Counted from the first letter of the stretch, positions 1 to 11,600 are shown. The stretch is 64,000 nucleotides of DNA from Globisporangium splendens (GCA_006386115.1 VFIW01000011.1:124001-188000); one strand, 5' to 3'. The notes: a model not told the origin generated them from the sequence alone. Translations and numbers: made by a program.

Positions 1-1423
1 CGAGCGCAAGTGGTACGACGAGCACCGCGACCAGATCCTGCGCGGAGACGCCGACGGCGACGGTGGCGACGGCGAAGGCGGCGACAACCTCAACCTGTTC
101 AAGTACTTCAGGTAAGCAATGCAGATACATGCGCATTGCTTGAGTGGTGTGTATAATGGGTTGATTAATGATTGGATTGTGTGTGTGTTTTGTGTAGTCC
201 GTCGGTGTACTCTGGCTTTGGCAACGATGACAAGAGCTTCTATGCAGTCTACGGCAACCTGTTCAAGAAGGTATGAGTGCGCTTGTGTCTGTTAACTGTG
301 TGAACGCGTCTTTGAAGGTTCATATCTAACTGTAATCGCTGTGGAATGGCAGATTGATGACTTGGATATTGCGAGCGTCGTGTCGTCCTCGCAAAAGCCG
401 CAGCCTGCACCCGCATTTGGCGATAAACAGACGCCCATGGACGACGTGAGCTACTTCTACCAGCACTGGGCGAGTTATATCACGCAGCGCACGTTCGCGT
501 GGGTGGACACATACAAGACGACGGATGCGCCGAGCCGAGAGATCCGTCGCGCCATGGAGAAGGAGAACAAGAAGCTTCGTGATGCCGCGAAGAAGGCGTT
601 CACGTCGGAAGTAAGGGAGCTCGTGGACTTTGTGCGTCGTCGCGACCAGCGCATGATCGCATACAAGAAGCAAAAAGACAAGGAGAAGGTGGAGCAGAAG
701 AAAGAAGAGGAAGCCAAACGGAAGGAGAAACAGGCAGCGTACGAAGCCGAGCGGTTGGCGTTCCAGCAGCAAGAGCAGGAGCGATGGGAGAAGAGCGAGA
801 CGAGTCGCCATGCTGACACGGAAATCGAGGCCGAAATGGACAAATTGCGGAAGAAAATGGATGCGGCGCTGCTGCTCTGCGACTTGTGCCGGAAAACGTT
901 CAAGTCGACCAAGCAGTTGAGCAACCACTTGAGCTCGAAGAAGCACCGCGACATGGAGATGGAACTCGGCATCTTTGCGAGCGACTACAACTCGATTGAA
1001 GCCGAGCTGGAGCTGGAGATACAGGCGGAGCTCGCCGCTGCAAAGAAGCTCAAGAACAGCGGCACTAGTGCTGATGCGAACGTCGACGTTGATGATGAAG
1101 CAGAATCTGCACAAACCTTGGAGGAAGAAGACCCGGCAGAGATGGAGAAGCGCGCGAAAGAAGCAGAAGCCGCAGAGCAGGCACGCTTGGTGAAAGACCA
1201 GAAGGCTGCAGAGAAGCGGAAAGAGCGGAAAGAGCAGCGCAAGCAGAAGAAGAAAGAGGACGTCGAGAAGCTCGTGTCTGGCGCCAAGGGAAAAGGCGGA
1301 AAAGGTAAAGAGAAAGCAGCAGCATCTGGCAAGGGTGCCGATAAAGAAGACAACTGGGATAGCGACAGTGACGACGGCCGTCGTGGTTCGCGTCGAAAAG
1401 GTGCCAAGGGCAAGAAAAGATAG
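1..1423 (+). CDS. DNAJC21: DnaJ homolog subfamily C member 21 (Jjj1-like), 5' partial
   Basis: Partial at the window edge. Exons 1-111, 198-270 and 353-1423 join in frame across two GT-AG introns (86 and 82 bp). The first bases encode the tail of a J domain (KWYDEHRDQIL), so the HPD motif lies upstream. Next comes the DNAJC21-specific stretch FSPSVYSGFG, a long Lys/Glu/Gln-rich helical linker, and a U1-type C2H2 zinc finger (CDLCRKTF, then NHLSSKKH). The C-terminus is Lys- and Glu-rich and ends KGKKR with a TAG stop. Family knowledge: Jjj1/DNAJC21 stimulates cytosolic Hsp70 to release export factors such as Arx1 from pre-60S ribosomes. The order of J domain, linker and zinc finger makes this assignment firm. 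Only one finger is visible; some family members have a second near the C-terminus. Confidence 0.9.
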
Positions 1424-1470
1424 AGGGATTAAGCCAAGCTATAGAAGTTTATTGGAATTGATATTCTGTG

Positions 1471-2822
1471 TTATTGAGGTTTGGCTTTGAGTTCGACGAC
1501 ACATTCTGCACACACGGGCATCCATTTGGACGCCGAGCATTTCGTGACTGCAGGCACTGCGGTGCAGTTGGAGCAGTAGATCACGGCGTCTTCAGGCTGC
1601 TCTTCTTCCTTTGCGGTCTGTTGCTTATTGCTGTTGTTTTCGCTTCCGCTTGTTGCTTCTACCTGTCGAGGCTTCACCGGAGCTAACAACGGCTTGTCGT
1701 GCAGCACCATTTCCCCTCGCTCGCGCTCGCTGCTCGGCTTGTCGCTGCTGATCCTGCTGCTTCTTGAGCGCCAGATCCGCCTGCACGCGTGCATGCAGAC
1801 TCTCGTAGTTCTTGTCTACCTGGTCGAGCAACCAGTGGAGCCCGACTTCGAGGTGGTCGTCCGCCATGTTGCCGTTCACAGATGGCTTCGCGACGCACGA
1901 GACCACTTTGGACGTCGGGAATTGCTGCAGCTGCAGGAGCTGAGCCAAAGCATCTTCCGATACCGCGGATGGGTGACCGCGCTTATTTGCAAACCTAGTG
2001 GCATAATTGAGGTCAGCGTCAAAGTTTTAGTCTGACTTTTGGACTGAGAACCAATTTGTGCTCACACTAGCAAGGGTTTGTCCTCCATCCGAGCATTCGT
2101 CATGGTGTCTTGCAGGATAACCGCCGATTGATGGACGCTCTGCTCGCTGGACGAGTCCACGACAAACATGACGCCATGCGCCTACCAAAAAGATCTCTTT
2201 CAGTATTCTACACACAATGAGTTCGCTTTGAAGGCACTTACATCGGCGTAGTACTCTTTCCAGACATCGCGGAACGCGGGTCCACCACCAAGGTCGTAGA
2301 ACGTCGCAGATCCCGTCGCCGTCTGGAAAGTGGCCGACGTAAAACCTGCGCTCGGGACGTGCTCCTTGTCCAAGTCGCCTTGCAGTGTCGACAGTAGTGT
2401 GGTCTTGCCGGCACCATCGACTCCGATTATCAAGATCACGATTTCGATTGAGCGCGTCCGAGTCTCGCCTTCGGGTGTTGCGACTTGAGCTGCTCGAACT
2501 TCAGCGGCAGTTCGTGGACGACTCTCGTTTGTGCTTTGATTGCTGCCGCCGTCTCGCTGTGCATCTCTTGCTTCTGACGGAGCTGGTTTCAAACACATCC
2601 GATGAACGTGCTGCTCGGTCTTCCCGTCATTGTACAGCACTGTGAACGAGTCATTCTCGGGATGGATTGCAGTGATCACAGCTGGAAGATATCGCGGTCG
2701 CCCCTTGTATCGACTCATCACTCTATCGTTGGCACGGTATTCCACAGCCTCCATCTGATTCGAGTCGAAGTGTGAGCTGCTCCCAACAATGATACGAGCA
2801 GCAACGACGTCTTTGATGAAGC
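1471..2822 (-). CDS. ARL13: ARL13-type small GTPase with Tudor-like N-terminus and B-box-like C-terminus (frameshifted)
   Basis: Exons on the minus strand are 2242-2822, 2066-2181 and 1994 downward, joined through GTAAGT and GTGAGC donors with the frame kept. A Tudor/Agenet-like module (RVMSRYKGRPRYLPAVI, then LYNDGK) precedes an Arf-like G domain. That domain has P-loop GVDGAGKTTLL and switch 2 DLGGG, where Gly replaces the usual catalytic Gln; this is characteristic of ARL13. The NKxD motif is NKRG, so the guanine-specificity Asp is missing. After RARARG the frame must shift by one base at a four-C run (1713-1716) to reach a Cys-rich B-box-like tail (YCSNC, then VCAEC) ending at 1471. Unshifted, the protein stops at 1625. 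Family role: ARL13 acts in cilia as a GEF for ARL3. The frame is open upstream of the Met at 2754, suggesting fusion to the next gene. Confidence 0.75.
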
Positions 2823-2933
2823 CTGCGCATGCATGAATACCGTTTAGACAAAGAACACCGAGCTACAAGCAAGACAAGAGGGCATCCAAACAATGTGCTT
2901 ACTGTGCACGGAGCTGGGCTTCTCTCGTAAGAT

Positions 2934-3272
2934 CTAGTGCGCCAGGTCGTCCATGACGGGGATCACGCTCGTGGACATGAAGTCCACCATCTTTCGGCGG
3001 TTCGTGAGCTTCTTCGCGTACCCAGGCTGCAGCGGATGCTTCGTGAACCGGGACGACTTGGATTCGTCTGCATAGTCGTGGATAAACTCGTAGATGCTCT
3101 CGGGTTGATACAGCAGCAGCGACTCGATCAGCGGCATCAGCACCGGGTCAACGAACCGCCGCAGGTACTCGTGCTCATTCGCGGCAGCCTTCCGCGGCGT
3201 CACGGGTACGCCTGTGGGCTCCGGCTGCCATTGTGCAGCTGCGAGCGCCTCGCGCAGCCTTCTTGCGCTCAT
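2934..3272 (-). CDS. small RIIa/DPY30-like dimerization-domain protein, possibly the N-terminus of the ARL13 gene
   Basis: A 112-residue frame starting MSARRLREAL. A helical segment (VDPVLMPLIESLLLYQPES, then FIHDYADES) resembles the RIIa/DPY30 docking-dimerization motif used in cilia, flagella and PKA anchoring. A second such segment starts near the C-terminus (VIPVMDDLAH) and is cut by the TAG at 2934-2936. Beyond that stop the same frame continues ILREKPSSVH, reaches a GTAAGC donor at 2902 and, after an 80-bp intron ending GCGCAG, joins SFIKDVVAARI and the ARL13 frame. The small ORF may therefore be the first exon of a larger gene broken by a nonsense codon, or a genuine separate gene. The motif match is from pattern recognition, not a profile search. 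Confidence 0.6.
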   Translation of the reverse strand: MSARRLREALAAAQWQPEPTGVPVTPRKAAANEHEYLRRFVDPVLMPLIESLLLYQPESIYEFIHDYADESKSSRFTKHPLQPGYAKKLTNRRKMVDFMSTSVIPVMDDLAH

Positions 3273-4566
3273 TTTCTGTCAACATGGATGCACGGAGGCT
3301 GCTAATTCAAAAGCACAGCTCTTCGCGCGGTCTCCATTCCAAATGCAGCCATGTTGGGTTGATGGTCATCATCAATTTAGAGAGTCAGTCCACAAAACAA
3401 CCTTTCGACTTTTAGTAGCAGCCAATCACTGATTAGTATTCCTTATGAAGAGCTCTGATTGGCCCGCTTGAAAATAGTTCAGACGCAAATAGCCAGTCCG
3501 CGTTGACATGAATAGGCGCCGAGTGTCCCGTAAAAGTGTAGCTGTTCGTTCTTTTTTCCTTCCGTTCTTTTCTTCTTTCTAGTGGTTTCCCCACCGCGTG
3601 CTGGCATTTGTTTGTCTACGCTTGAGGCATCACGATGATATTCAAGCAGGCGATTGCATATTGTCCCAGCCAGCACCGTGCAATTGTGTCTGCGATCGTG
3701 CTGGTCTCAGCACGTTGGCGTACTGATCCCATCAATTATTACCACACGCTTTTCGCTGTTCGTTGTGATGAGTAGCGGACTGGCTGTCAGAGATGGTCGA
3801 AGATGCCGAAATACCTCTCATTAACAATCGCGGAAACACCACGCAGTGCTGAATATTTCAAAACACACAGTTCAATACAAACTAATTGAATCAAGGCTAT
3901 TTTTAGAAATGACATATGGATTGATGCAGGCTAATCTGATGAGGGGAAATATCATCCCACACCAGCCTTTCTTTCCATCTTCTGTTCTTTTTTCTTTGGT
4001 TCTTGAAAAAAAGGAAGGCAACGCGCAAATCTATCGACTGGCAATCCGACAATGCATTGCCCTGCTGCAGCACTGTTTGCATGGCCATGACTCCTGCAGA
4101 ATTCACTATTGCAATCAGGCGCACTCTGTCGCACAAAAGATCTCCCAATCGGTCTCTTCGTTCCATGCAGCCAGCTGGCCATCACGGACCCAACCATTCA
4201 ACATTTTCAGATCCAACTCAGCGACAAGGGCTGACTCCTCACAACCCAGCATTTTCCGCCAACCACATACAACCTTCCATCTCGATTCTACAACGTGATT
4301 GGTCGATATTTGAATGCGTTCATTTTCTGTGCTCGCTCCATTGATACGGCGCGCACGATATATTGCGCGCCACATATGGGCGACAAAACCGGCCGGCACG
4401 CGTCCATCAAGCCTGTTGCCTTTAGTGCGCGATTTCCGTTCGAGCAGCTCCGCCGATAGGTTTATTCCATACATCCCACGGATAGAGGGTATCCGTACGT
4501 TCGTATACGTGTGCGTCGCGCTCATCGGAAAGCGCCGGCGCTCGTTCTCGCTTCCTTCTCGTCCAC
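3273..4566. other. 1.3-kb divergent intergenic region
   Basis: No convincing gene. Open frames of 136-150 codons at 3846-4298 (+) and 4115-4525 (-) have no recognisable domain and low-complexity composition. About 150-190 bp upstream of the minus-strand start at 3272 are two CCAAT-type boxes in opposite orientation (3422-3426 and 3459-3463). A further ATTGG lies near 4301. The region must hold promoters for both the RIIa-like gene and the receptor gene at 4567. Confidence 0.4.
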
Positions 4567-7020
4567 ATGCGCGTCTCCAGTCACCGCATGCTCATCGCCG
4601 CGGGGCTCATACTCGTCACAATGAGCGCAGGAGACAACAACGTTGTGTTGTCAGCCACATGCACGCGTCCCGAGCTCAACACGCTGACCTCCGTCTGCTA
4701 CGATGTGTGCGCGGCGTCCGTGGTCGTGGGCCAGGTGGATGCACCGCCACTGTGTGTGAACTACGCGGCAGAACCCAAGAACGATGCGAGTCGCGTCGGC
4801 GATGGCAATTATTACTATCAGGGGTGCGCGTTCGCGGGCATGAGCACGTGCAAGGCGAACGTGTCGACGTCGAACTGCGAGATCCAGTGCCTCCAGACGA
4901 ACAATGTGGACCAGGAGACCTGGGTGCTCGATGTCGCGCAGCCCCAGAAAGACAAAGCCGAGACGTCGCTCTTCCAGTATGTGGAGAGCCTCGCGCTCCC
5001 GTCCACGCTCAAGAACCTGTAAGCGCATACCAATTGACTTGTGTGTACACGTTGCGAAGGGCTGAATGGGAATTGTGCTCTTTTGAACAGGAGCATCGTG
5101 GGCACGACGGAACTGACGCGAAAAGTGCCAGTCACATTCGCGACCGGCGCCTTCGAGAGCGGCACGTCATTGGAGAGAATGTGCGTGAAGAGAAGAACTT
5201 TATATGAATGTGCTGTGCCGTCCAGTCACTTTCATTTATTCATACTGGAACTTGTTGTTTACGTGTGGTGCTTGCAGCAAAATCGTGGACGTCACCATTG
5301 ATAGCCTCACGACAGACATGTTTCCTCCCAGCATACAATCACTGTAAGACACTTTGTGGGTATTTTTTGCTATGCTACGGCTTGAAAAACGGTGGTTCTC
5401 AATGTCTTTTTGTGGGAAAACAGAATTATCCAGCGCACCAACATGCAGCAGTTTGATCCACGAGGCAGCCAGCCATTCTCCGCGCTGCAGGTCTTGTAAG
5501 TAGCACCAATCCATTCGCCATTATTTGCTCTACATACAAAGATGCTTAATGAGGTTGATTTTCCTAACAGAGATCTGAGCGAGAATGGGCTGACGGAGAT
5601 CCCACTGATCGTGTACGAAATGCGCAATTTGACGGAGCTGTACCTGCAGGGCAACGCCATCCAGGACGTGCATATCACGACGGGCCAACTCGAGTTTCTC
5701 AAGTCCCTTTCGATCTTTGAAGGCACCATGAAGCTGAGCAGCGCCTGCCAGGATGGGTACCAGTCGTACTCGTGGAGTTCCAAGACGGTTTGCTATGGAG
5801 ACGATGTCGTGAGTGACTACTTGGGATCAGGGTCATCGGAACAGAGCACGACGTCGACAGCAGGTTCTAAGAGTAACACGGGCACTCTGCTGGTCGTGCT
5901 CGCGGCCGCTGGGCTTGTCGTTGTGGCCGTAATCGCCGGAGTCTTCTTGCTGAAACGAGCCAAACGAAAGGCAACGGACAACCCAGTCGCCAACGGTGCA
6001 ACTGATCAGAAGGGTAAATCTGCTGCTGCGCGCAAACTCGCGAAAAAGAAGTTTTCGCCGACCATGCGCATGTCCAGCGATCTCACGGAGTCGCTTCAAA
6101 GCAGTCACCAGGGTTCGTTCCGCAAAAACACGTTCAAGGACATCCCCTCAGAACACCTGCAAATGCTGAGTGTTGTGACGACAAACGGAGTCGTGAGCGT
6201 CAAGAAGGCGAAGTACAACAAGAAGCTCGTGTACGTGACGCAGCTCAAGCTCAAGGAAGACGCCGCAGAGAACTGTGAGATGGTGCTGGACGTTGTGCCT
6301 GTGGTCTCGCAGCTTCGCCACCCGCAGTTGCTCTCTGTGGTTGGGCTGACGTGCGAAGATTTCCACCCTGTGAGCGTCGTGTGCGAGGCCATGGACTACG
6401 GGACACTTGAAGATTACCTGATTCAGTCCGGCAGAGATCTCACGTGGCGAAATTTCAAGCTGCGTGCAGCCATGGACATCGCGGGGGGGTTAATGTACTT
6501 GCACTCGAAGCACAAACTCTCCTACGACGGTCTCAATGGGCGGAGCGTGTTTGTGGACAGCGAGAAAGGCTGCAAACTCAACACGTTGCTTGCGAGTGTG
6601 GCCGAAGACATCGTGCCGTCTCGTCGGTATGGGGAATCGTCTCGGGGCTACTTTGCGCCCGAGATTCTCGCTGGCGAACCATCGAGATCGTCGTCGGATA
6701 TGTTCGCCTTTGGCGTGCTGCTCGCGCAGTTGGACACGTGCCAGACTGCCGATGAGATGATCCGCAACTCGTGGCGCATGCGCAGTATGATCGAACCGAA
6801 CCCGATGTCTACGACGATTTTGTTGGGCATGGAAGGCTCGCACCGGTCAACGAACAGCACCGTGGACGAGTCGAACAGCACGAGTCTCATGTCGATGTTC
6901 CCGTTCACAGACGAGTGTCCGCCAATGGTCAAAGAGCTCGCATCCGTGTGTCTGCAGTACGACCCCTCGCTTCGACCGAGTGCGTCGTACGTCGTCGCGA
7001 TGCTGCAGCAGCTCCACTAA
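4567..7020 (+). CDS. LRR transmembrane receptor-like pseudokinase 1
   Basis: Exons 4567-5018, 5091-5180, 5278-5343, 5424-5495 and 5571-7020 give 709 residues. A signal peptide (MRVSSHRMLIAAGLILVTM) precedes a Cys-rich ectodomain and a few leucine-rich repeats, including LDLSENGLTEIP. A linker and one membrane span (LLVVLAAAGLVVVAVIAGVF, about residues 330-350) lead to a TKL-type kinase fold. The catalytic loop reads LSYDGLNGRSVFV where HRDxxxxN is expected, and the DFG position reads LNTLLAS. Both the catalytic Asp and the metal-binding Asp are therefore missing. The APE-like FAPEIL and the DMFAFGVLL helix are kept. All four introns are phase 2 and separate the repeats. It probably acts as a surface receptor that signals without its own catalysis. 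It is a paralog of the gene at 14378-17085. Confidence 0.85.
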
Positions 7021-7342
7021 GTAACGTATCGACCCATTGTTTTTATTCCCCCCCCCCACTCATTTTCGTTCATTAATATATCTTGCTGGTTGAGAAGGGC
7101 AATCGTGAAAGGCGTCAAACTTGGTGAGTTCCTTGCTGGCTATCTTATTGTGTTTGGAATGGTTTGCGTAGGATGGCCAATTTGTAGTGAGAAAAGACGA
7201 AAATTGGGACGAGGACGCCGCCGCACAAGGTCATTTGCTTTCAATAGAAGCTGCCCGTCCTTTCTAACTGCAGTGCTCAGCTAAGAGAGAGAACCCGCAA
7301 ACAGTTCTCTCCTCCACAATTCACCGACAGCCGCAATCGATC
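7021..7342. other. intergenic, with ten-C tract and 5'-leader hairpin
   Basis: Contains a run of ten C residues (7048-7057). It also has an 8-bp perfect inverted repeat, GAGAGAAC (7287-7294) with GTTCTCTC (7304-7311), which would form a stem in the leader of the RING gene 32 bp before its ATG. No gene seen. Confidence 0.4.
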
Positions 7343-8287
7343 ATGGCTCCGCTTCCAGTCGAGAAGACCACTTGCGCCGTGTGCCTCGACGATCTGCAGA
7401 AGAACCTCGCGGCGCTGCCGTGCGGCCACGTCTTCCACCATTCCTGTGCATCCAGGGCTTTGACGCGAGTCGCCAAATGCCCGATTTGCCGCAAGAAAAC
7501 GCTCGAGCGTCAAGCGGTTTGGCTCTTTTACGCCGCCGAAGCCTCGGCCACTTCGAAAAGTGATGCTGCGACGAATATCAGCACCACAATCACGTCGTTC
7601 GAAAACGTGCAGACGACTGTGGAATCAACTTCGTCTTCGACGGAACCAAGCAGCAGCATTTCGCTCTCGGATCGGTTCACTGCGATTCGGCGCAATATGC
7701 ACCGCTTGGCCGTCAACCAACGCATGATCTCGAACCACTCGATTCGTCTGCAATCGGAGAATTTCCGTCTTCGCCAGGAAAACGCGCGCTTAGAAGAGCA
7801 AACGACAGCCACGCGCCGAGTCACTGACGCGCTGGAGCTCGAGTTGAACGCGTGGAAGCGAATCTGTGAGTGTTTTTGACAGACGCTAAAAGTGTGATCT
7901 TGCACTCACAACACCACATTGTCTCTGGCTTTGATTTGATTTCTAGCGACCTCCAGTTATGCGCATTTCAACACGCTGGCGCACGAAAAAGCCGAGAAAG
8001 AGCAAACTGTCGCCGCTGCGCTTGAAGGACTCACGAGTCAATTCCAAGAGCTCAGCGTCTGCGAATCGTGTGATTCGAGTATGAAGACGATGAACGCAAA
8101 GGTGAAAGCGCTTCGTCAGTCCATTGTCGACAGCAAGAAAGCAGCCAAGGCGACGAAACTGGCGTGCTGCTCGGTCGTGAATGGCTCCAAGGCGGTGAAG
8201 GCGTTCTGCGGACGTCACAGCAATGCCCAGACGCGTCGGGCTGCTCCATCGCGATCGGTTGCGAGCCCCGGCGCACAGGAAGATTGA
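7343..8287 (+). CDS. RING-finger coiled-coil protein, TRAIP-related short form
   Basis: Exons 7343-7865 and 7947-8287 (GTGAGT donor, TAG acceptor, phase 1) give 287 residues. An N-terminal RING-H2 finger (CAVCLDDL, CGHVFHHSC, CPICRKK) indicates an E3 ubiquitin ligase. After a Ser/Thr-rich linker comes a long coiled coil (LQSENFRLRQENARLEEQ). The finger sits within ten residues of the start and is followed by a WLFYAAE segment. This layout matches the TRAIP-like protein at 61590-63042, which has the same intron phase inside its coiled coil, so the two look like paralogs. This copy lacks the long basic C-terminal tail. Substrate unknown. Confidence 0.8.
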
Positions 8288-8606
8288 GGCGTTTAGTCTA
8301 CGACGGTGTCGCAAAGTGAAAGTTGCGTGACAAGTGAGAAAAAGGTGTTTTGCTGTAGTGCTATATTGTCGTGTGTGTGACTCCGCATGCAAAGCGCTGA
8401 TTCCGTTTAATGAACTCCGTCTTTTTCCTGAAACGAAATGGCGTTTGAAACACGCGCGTAATTCTAAGAAAAGGTACATCGACACAAACGCGGTGATCGA
8501 TCCCAAACATGCGCCACAATCCCATCACAACGGCTACTTGAGGCTTGTTGCTTATCTCTTTTCCCAGGCTGTGCGGCTCATTCGAACAAGTCCGAAGATT
8601 GTACCA
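8288..8606. other. intergenic, RING gene to RasGEF gene
   Basis: 320 bp with no coding signal of its own. Frame is open upstream of the Met at 8607 (RLIRTSPKIVP), so a further 5' exon of the RasGEF gene ending in this interval is possible but not shown. Confidence 0.35.
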
Positions 8607-11600
8607 ATGCACGAGATCATCAAAGAAGGCGCCGTCGCCGTGCGCGGCCATTTCCTGGTACGTGTGCGTGGCAATAAATGAGAAAGATGGCTTATGGTCA
8701 TTGAACTTACCTACCAGTTGCTGCTCATTTAGTGGCGCGAGCGCTTTGTGGTGGTCAAGCGAGGCGAAGTGCTAATCTTTCGACGACGCGATGGATCCGT
8801 CAAGGCCAAGGTATCACTTGTTACGTTGAAGTTAAAGCATATGCTTCAGTTTTCCATTGACCGGACTATCATGCTTTCTCCCCGTAGATCAATCTGCTGG
8901 ATCCAAAGCGCGTCCGCGTGACGTTCCACAGCGAGAATTCGCACATTACACTCTCGACGTCCACGGGGAAGGACGTGATCTTCGATTGCCACACGACTTC
9001 GTGCCGCGACAGTTGGCTCGGAGCGCTGTTCACGGCACGCGGACAATTGGAGGAAGAAGGCGACACCGAGAGCGACGTGATCCTCTCGGGCGACGACAGT
9101 GATGCGAACGAGTCGAGTGCTGTACATCAGCATGAGGCAACAGAGGAAGGAGATGGCGAAGTTGACGACGATCAGTACAGCGACGCGCTTCTCGCATTCC
9201 AGGACGTGCGCAGCTCGATGATCCAGTGTCACTTGACCATGAGCCTCGCAAAAGAAGATCTGTTTGTAGCCCCAGATGCGTCGCTGCGCAGCAAACACCA
9301 CCATATCCACGCGACAAAGTCGGAAGAAGCAGTGCGCCTCGCGTGCATCCGCTCGATTCTCGCGTTCATTGAGGGTTCACCGCATGGAGGCCGCGTGATT
9401 CTACTGCACTTGTGCGTGCTCGCGTCCGCGGGCATCAAAGTCGGCGACATCCTGCTGGCATTGGGCGAAAAGCAGCGCGAGACTCCACAAAGGTCGAGTC
9501 TGACGTCTTCGACGGTCAGTATGCAGAAATTGTACGCGGCGACGTTTGTGCGCGATACGCTTTTCCACCCGATCTACAGCAAGCGGTTGGAGGTGCAAAC
9601 GGAGTCTGTGAACGCGATCATCGATCGATACTTTGCGCATTGCCGACTGCGGCGCTTTAGCCACGACGACGAGCACATGATGCTCATGAGCACTGTGCAT
9701 CCGATTTCCGGCTTGGGGCTCTTGGGGACTGCTGGTGATCCTGTGAATCCGTTGAACGGCATCCGTCCAGCTCAGCCGTCTTCCTCGTCCTCTATGTCGA
9801 AGACTGGAGTGTCTATGCTGAAGAAGAAGCGCCACTCGTTCCCAAGCATCCTCACGCCATTGCGCATGAAGCGAACGGGGCTGCTCGACAGCTCCAAACT
9901 CGACGAGCTGCTGAAGAAAGGCTGCTCTTCTTCCCTGCAGCAGCAGAAACCAACTTCAAAGAATGCCCAGGACAGCGACGAAGACGATGTGGTGCTGCTC
10001 GAGGACAACCGCGTGACGAGCACCTCAGCGTCATCATTCACTGACACTTCTGATCTGTTGTTCCATGACGAGCGCAGCATTCCGGCGCCGCTGTAGAGTC
10101 TGCTGTGGCGTAATTCGTCCTGTCAGGAGATCGCGGAGCAGACCACACTCTTTCATCACCGCCAGATCGCGCGATTGTGTCTCTGGGACTTCCTGCACAA
10201 CCCCGCGAAGCGTCCAAGGAGATCTCAGAGACGTTCAACAGGTTGGTCGCGTACTTTGTCTGGTCCGTGCTCGTGGAAGAAACACCCAAGGACCGCGCCG
10301 AGGCCATCGAGAACATCATCTCGATCGCGCTTGCAGCATGCTCCGTCGCGCTCAACAACTTCCACTTGGTCATGGCCTGCGTCGGGTGTCTCGGCGACAC
10401 GCCGCTAATGGTCTCGCGAATGCCGACGACGTGGAAGCGCGTGCGACCAAAGTTCAAGACCCACTTGCAGGAGCTTCGTACGCTCTGCGACCACACAGGC
10501 GGCTTTGAGAATCTGCGCAAACGCCAAGCAATCATAAGTGGGAAGGGCAGCTGCATCCCGTTTATTGGCGTCCTCGGCGTTGCACTGGAGCGGCTGCGGT
10601 CGATCCACTACTTTAACGACCGCAAGCTATTGGACTTTGACAAACTCGAGAAGCAGTACGCGGCGCCGAATGTGCTCGAGAACAGCACCCAGAAGCCGTA
10701 CGTAAATATCAAGCTCAGTGATCAGATGCAGGCGTTCCTGAGCTCCCTCGAACTAGAATTCGTCACCCCGAGGCTGCTGCAGCTTCGTTCGCAGCAGATC
10801 TTGGTACTGGAGACCGCAGCTTCAGCCTCTTCGTCGTCTCTGCGGCACACGTCGTTTCTTCAATCGTCATCCTCATCATCGGCAGCTGCAAGCTCTGGTG
10901 GTGACTCTAGTGACACGAACCCAGTGTTTCTGTCGTTCCGCCATATCTGCAGCACGCTGGCTACATGCCGCACACCCAGGAGCGCATTGAGATCGGCCTC
11001 GAAGCGCTCTTCGCAGACGAGCGACAGCAGCTGACGCGTCACGTGCGCAAGCTCTGGGGAGAGTTCAGACAAACCGTGTGGGTGTCAACGTGCCGTACAG
11101 CGGTGCTTGGCGTGCGCACTTGCATTGATACGTGCATGCGCGACGTGATGGCGACCAAGGCGTCCGAGTTACAGCAGATCAGCGCTCTGGATGAGAATGC
11201 CGTCGAACTCCAGCGTTTCGTGTATGAAAAGCTCGTGCACCTCGTGACGCAGCCCATTCTCACGTGGCTGATGGCCAAAGTCAAGTACACCTTTGCAGCA
11301 GAGGACAAGCGGATCGCCACGTTCATTCAGCAAAGCAGCACACAGCCCACTCAAGAAGCAGAGGTAGAAGGGCAAACGGACCGACGCCGAATTGGCGTGG
11401 TGGACATAAACAGCAGCGCATCGTCGCCCATGGAGTTAGCGCTGGTTGTTGCGCAATGCGCTGCTGCGTCGTCTGCCACACAATCTTCGCCATTGGAGCT
11501 GCTCATGCGGCTGTCTGGAACCAATAGCTACATTGGAGACCAGCTGTACAGTGTGTTATACGTATTGCAGCAACTGCTGGACGCTATGAGCCTGTCGCAG

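Noticed and set aside
2934..2936. TAG read as glutamine (altered genetic code), since two genes show TAG where Gln would fit.
   Set aside because: TAG ends several intact genes here (1421-1423, 14062-14064, 63040-63042), and the TAG at 10094 can be an intron end. A code change is not needed.
4314..5207. 297-codon plus-strand frame over the start of pseudokinase 1.
   Set aside because: Arg-rich composition, crosses the receptor's introns and conflicts with its signal peptide and Cys-rich exon.
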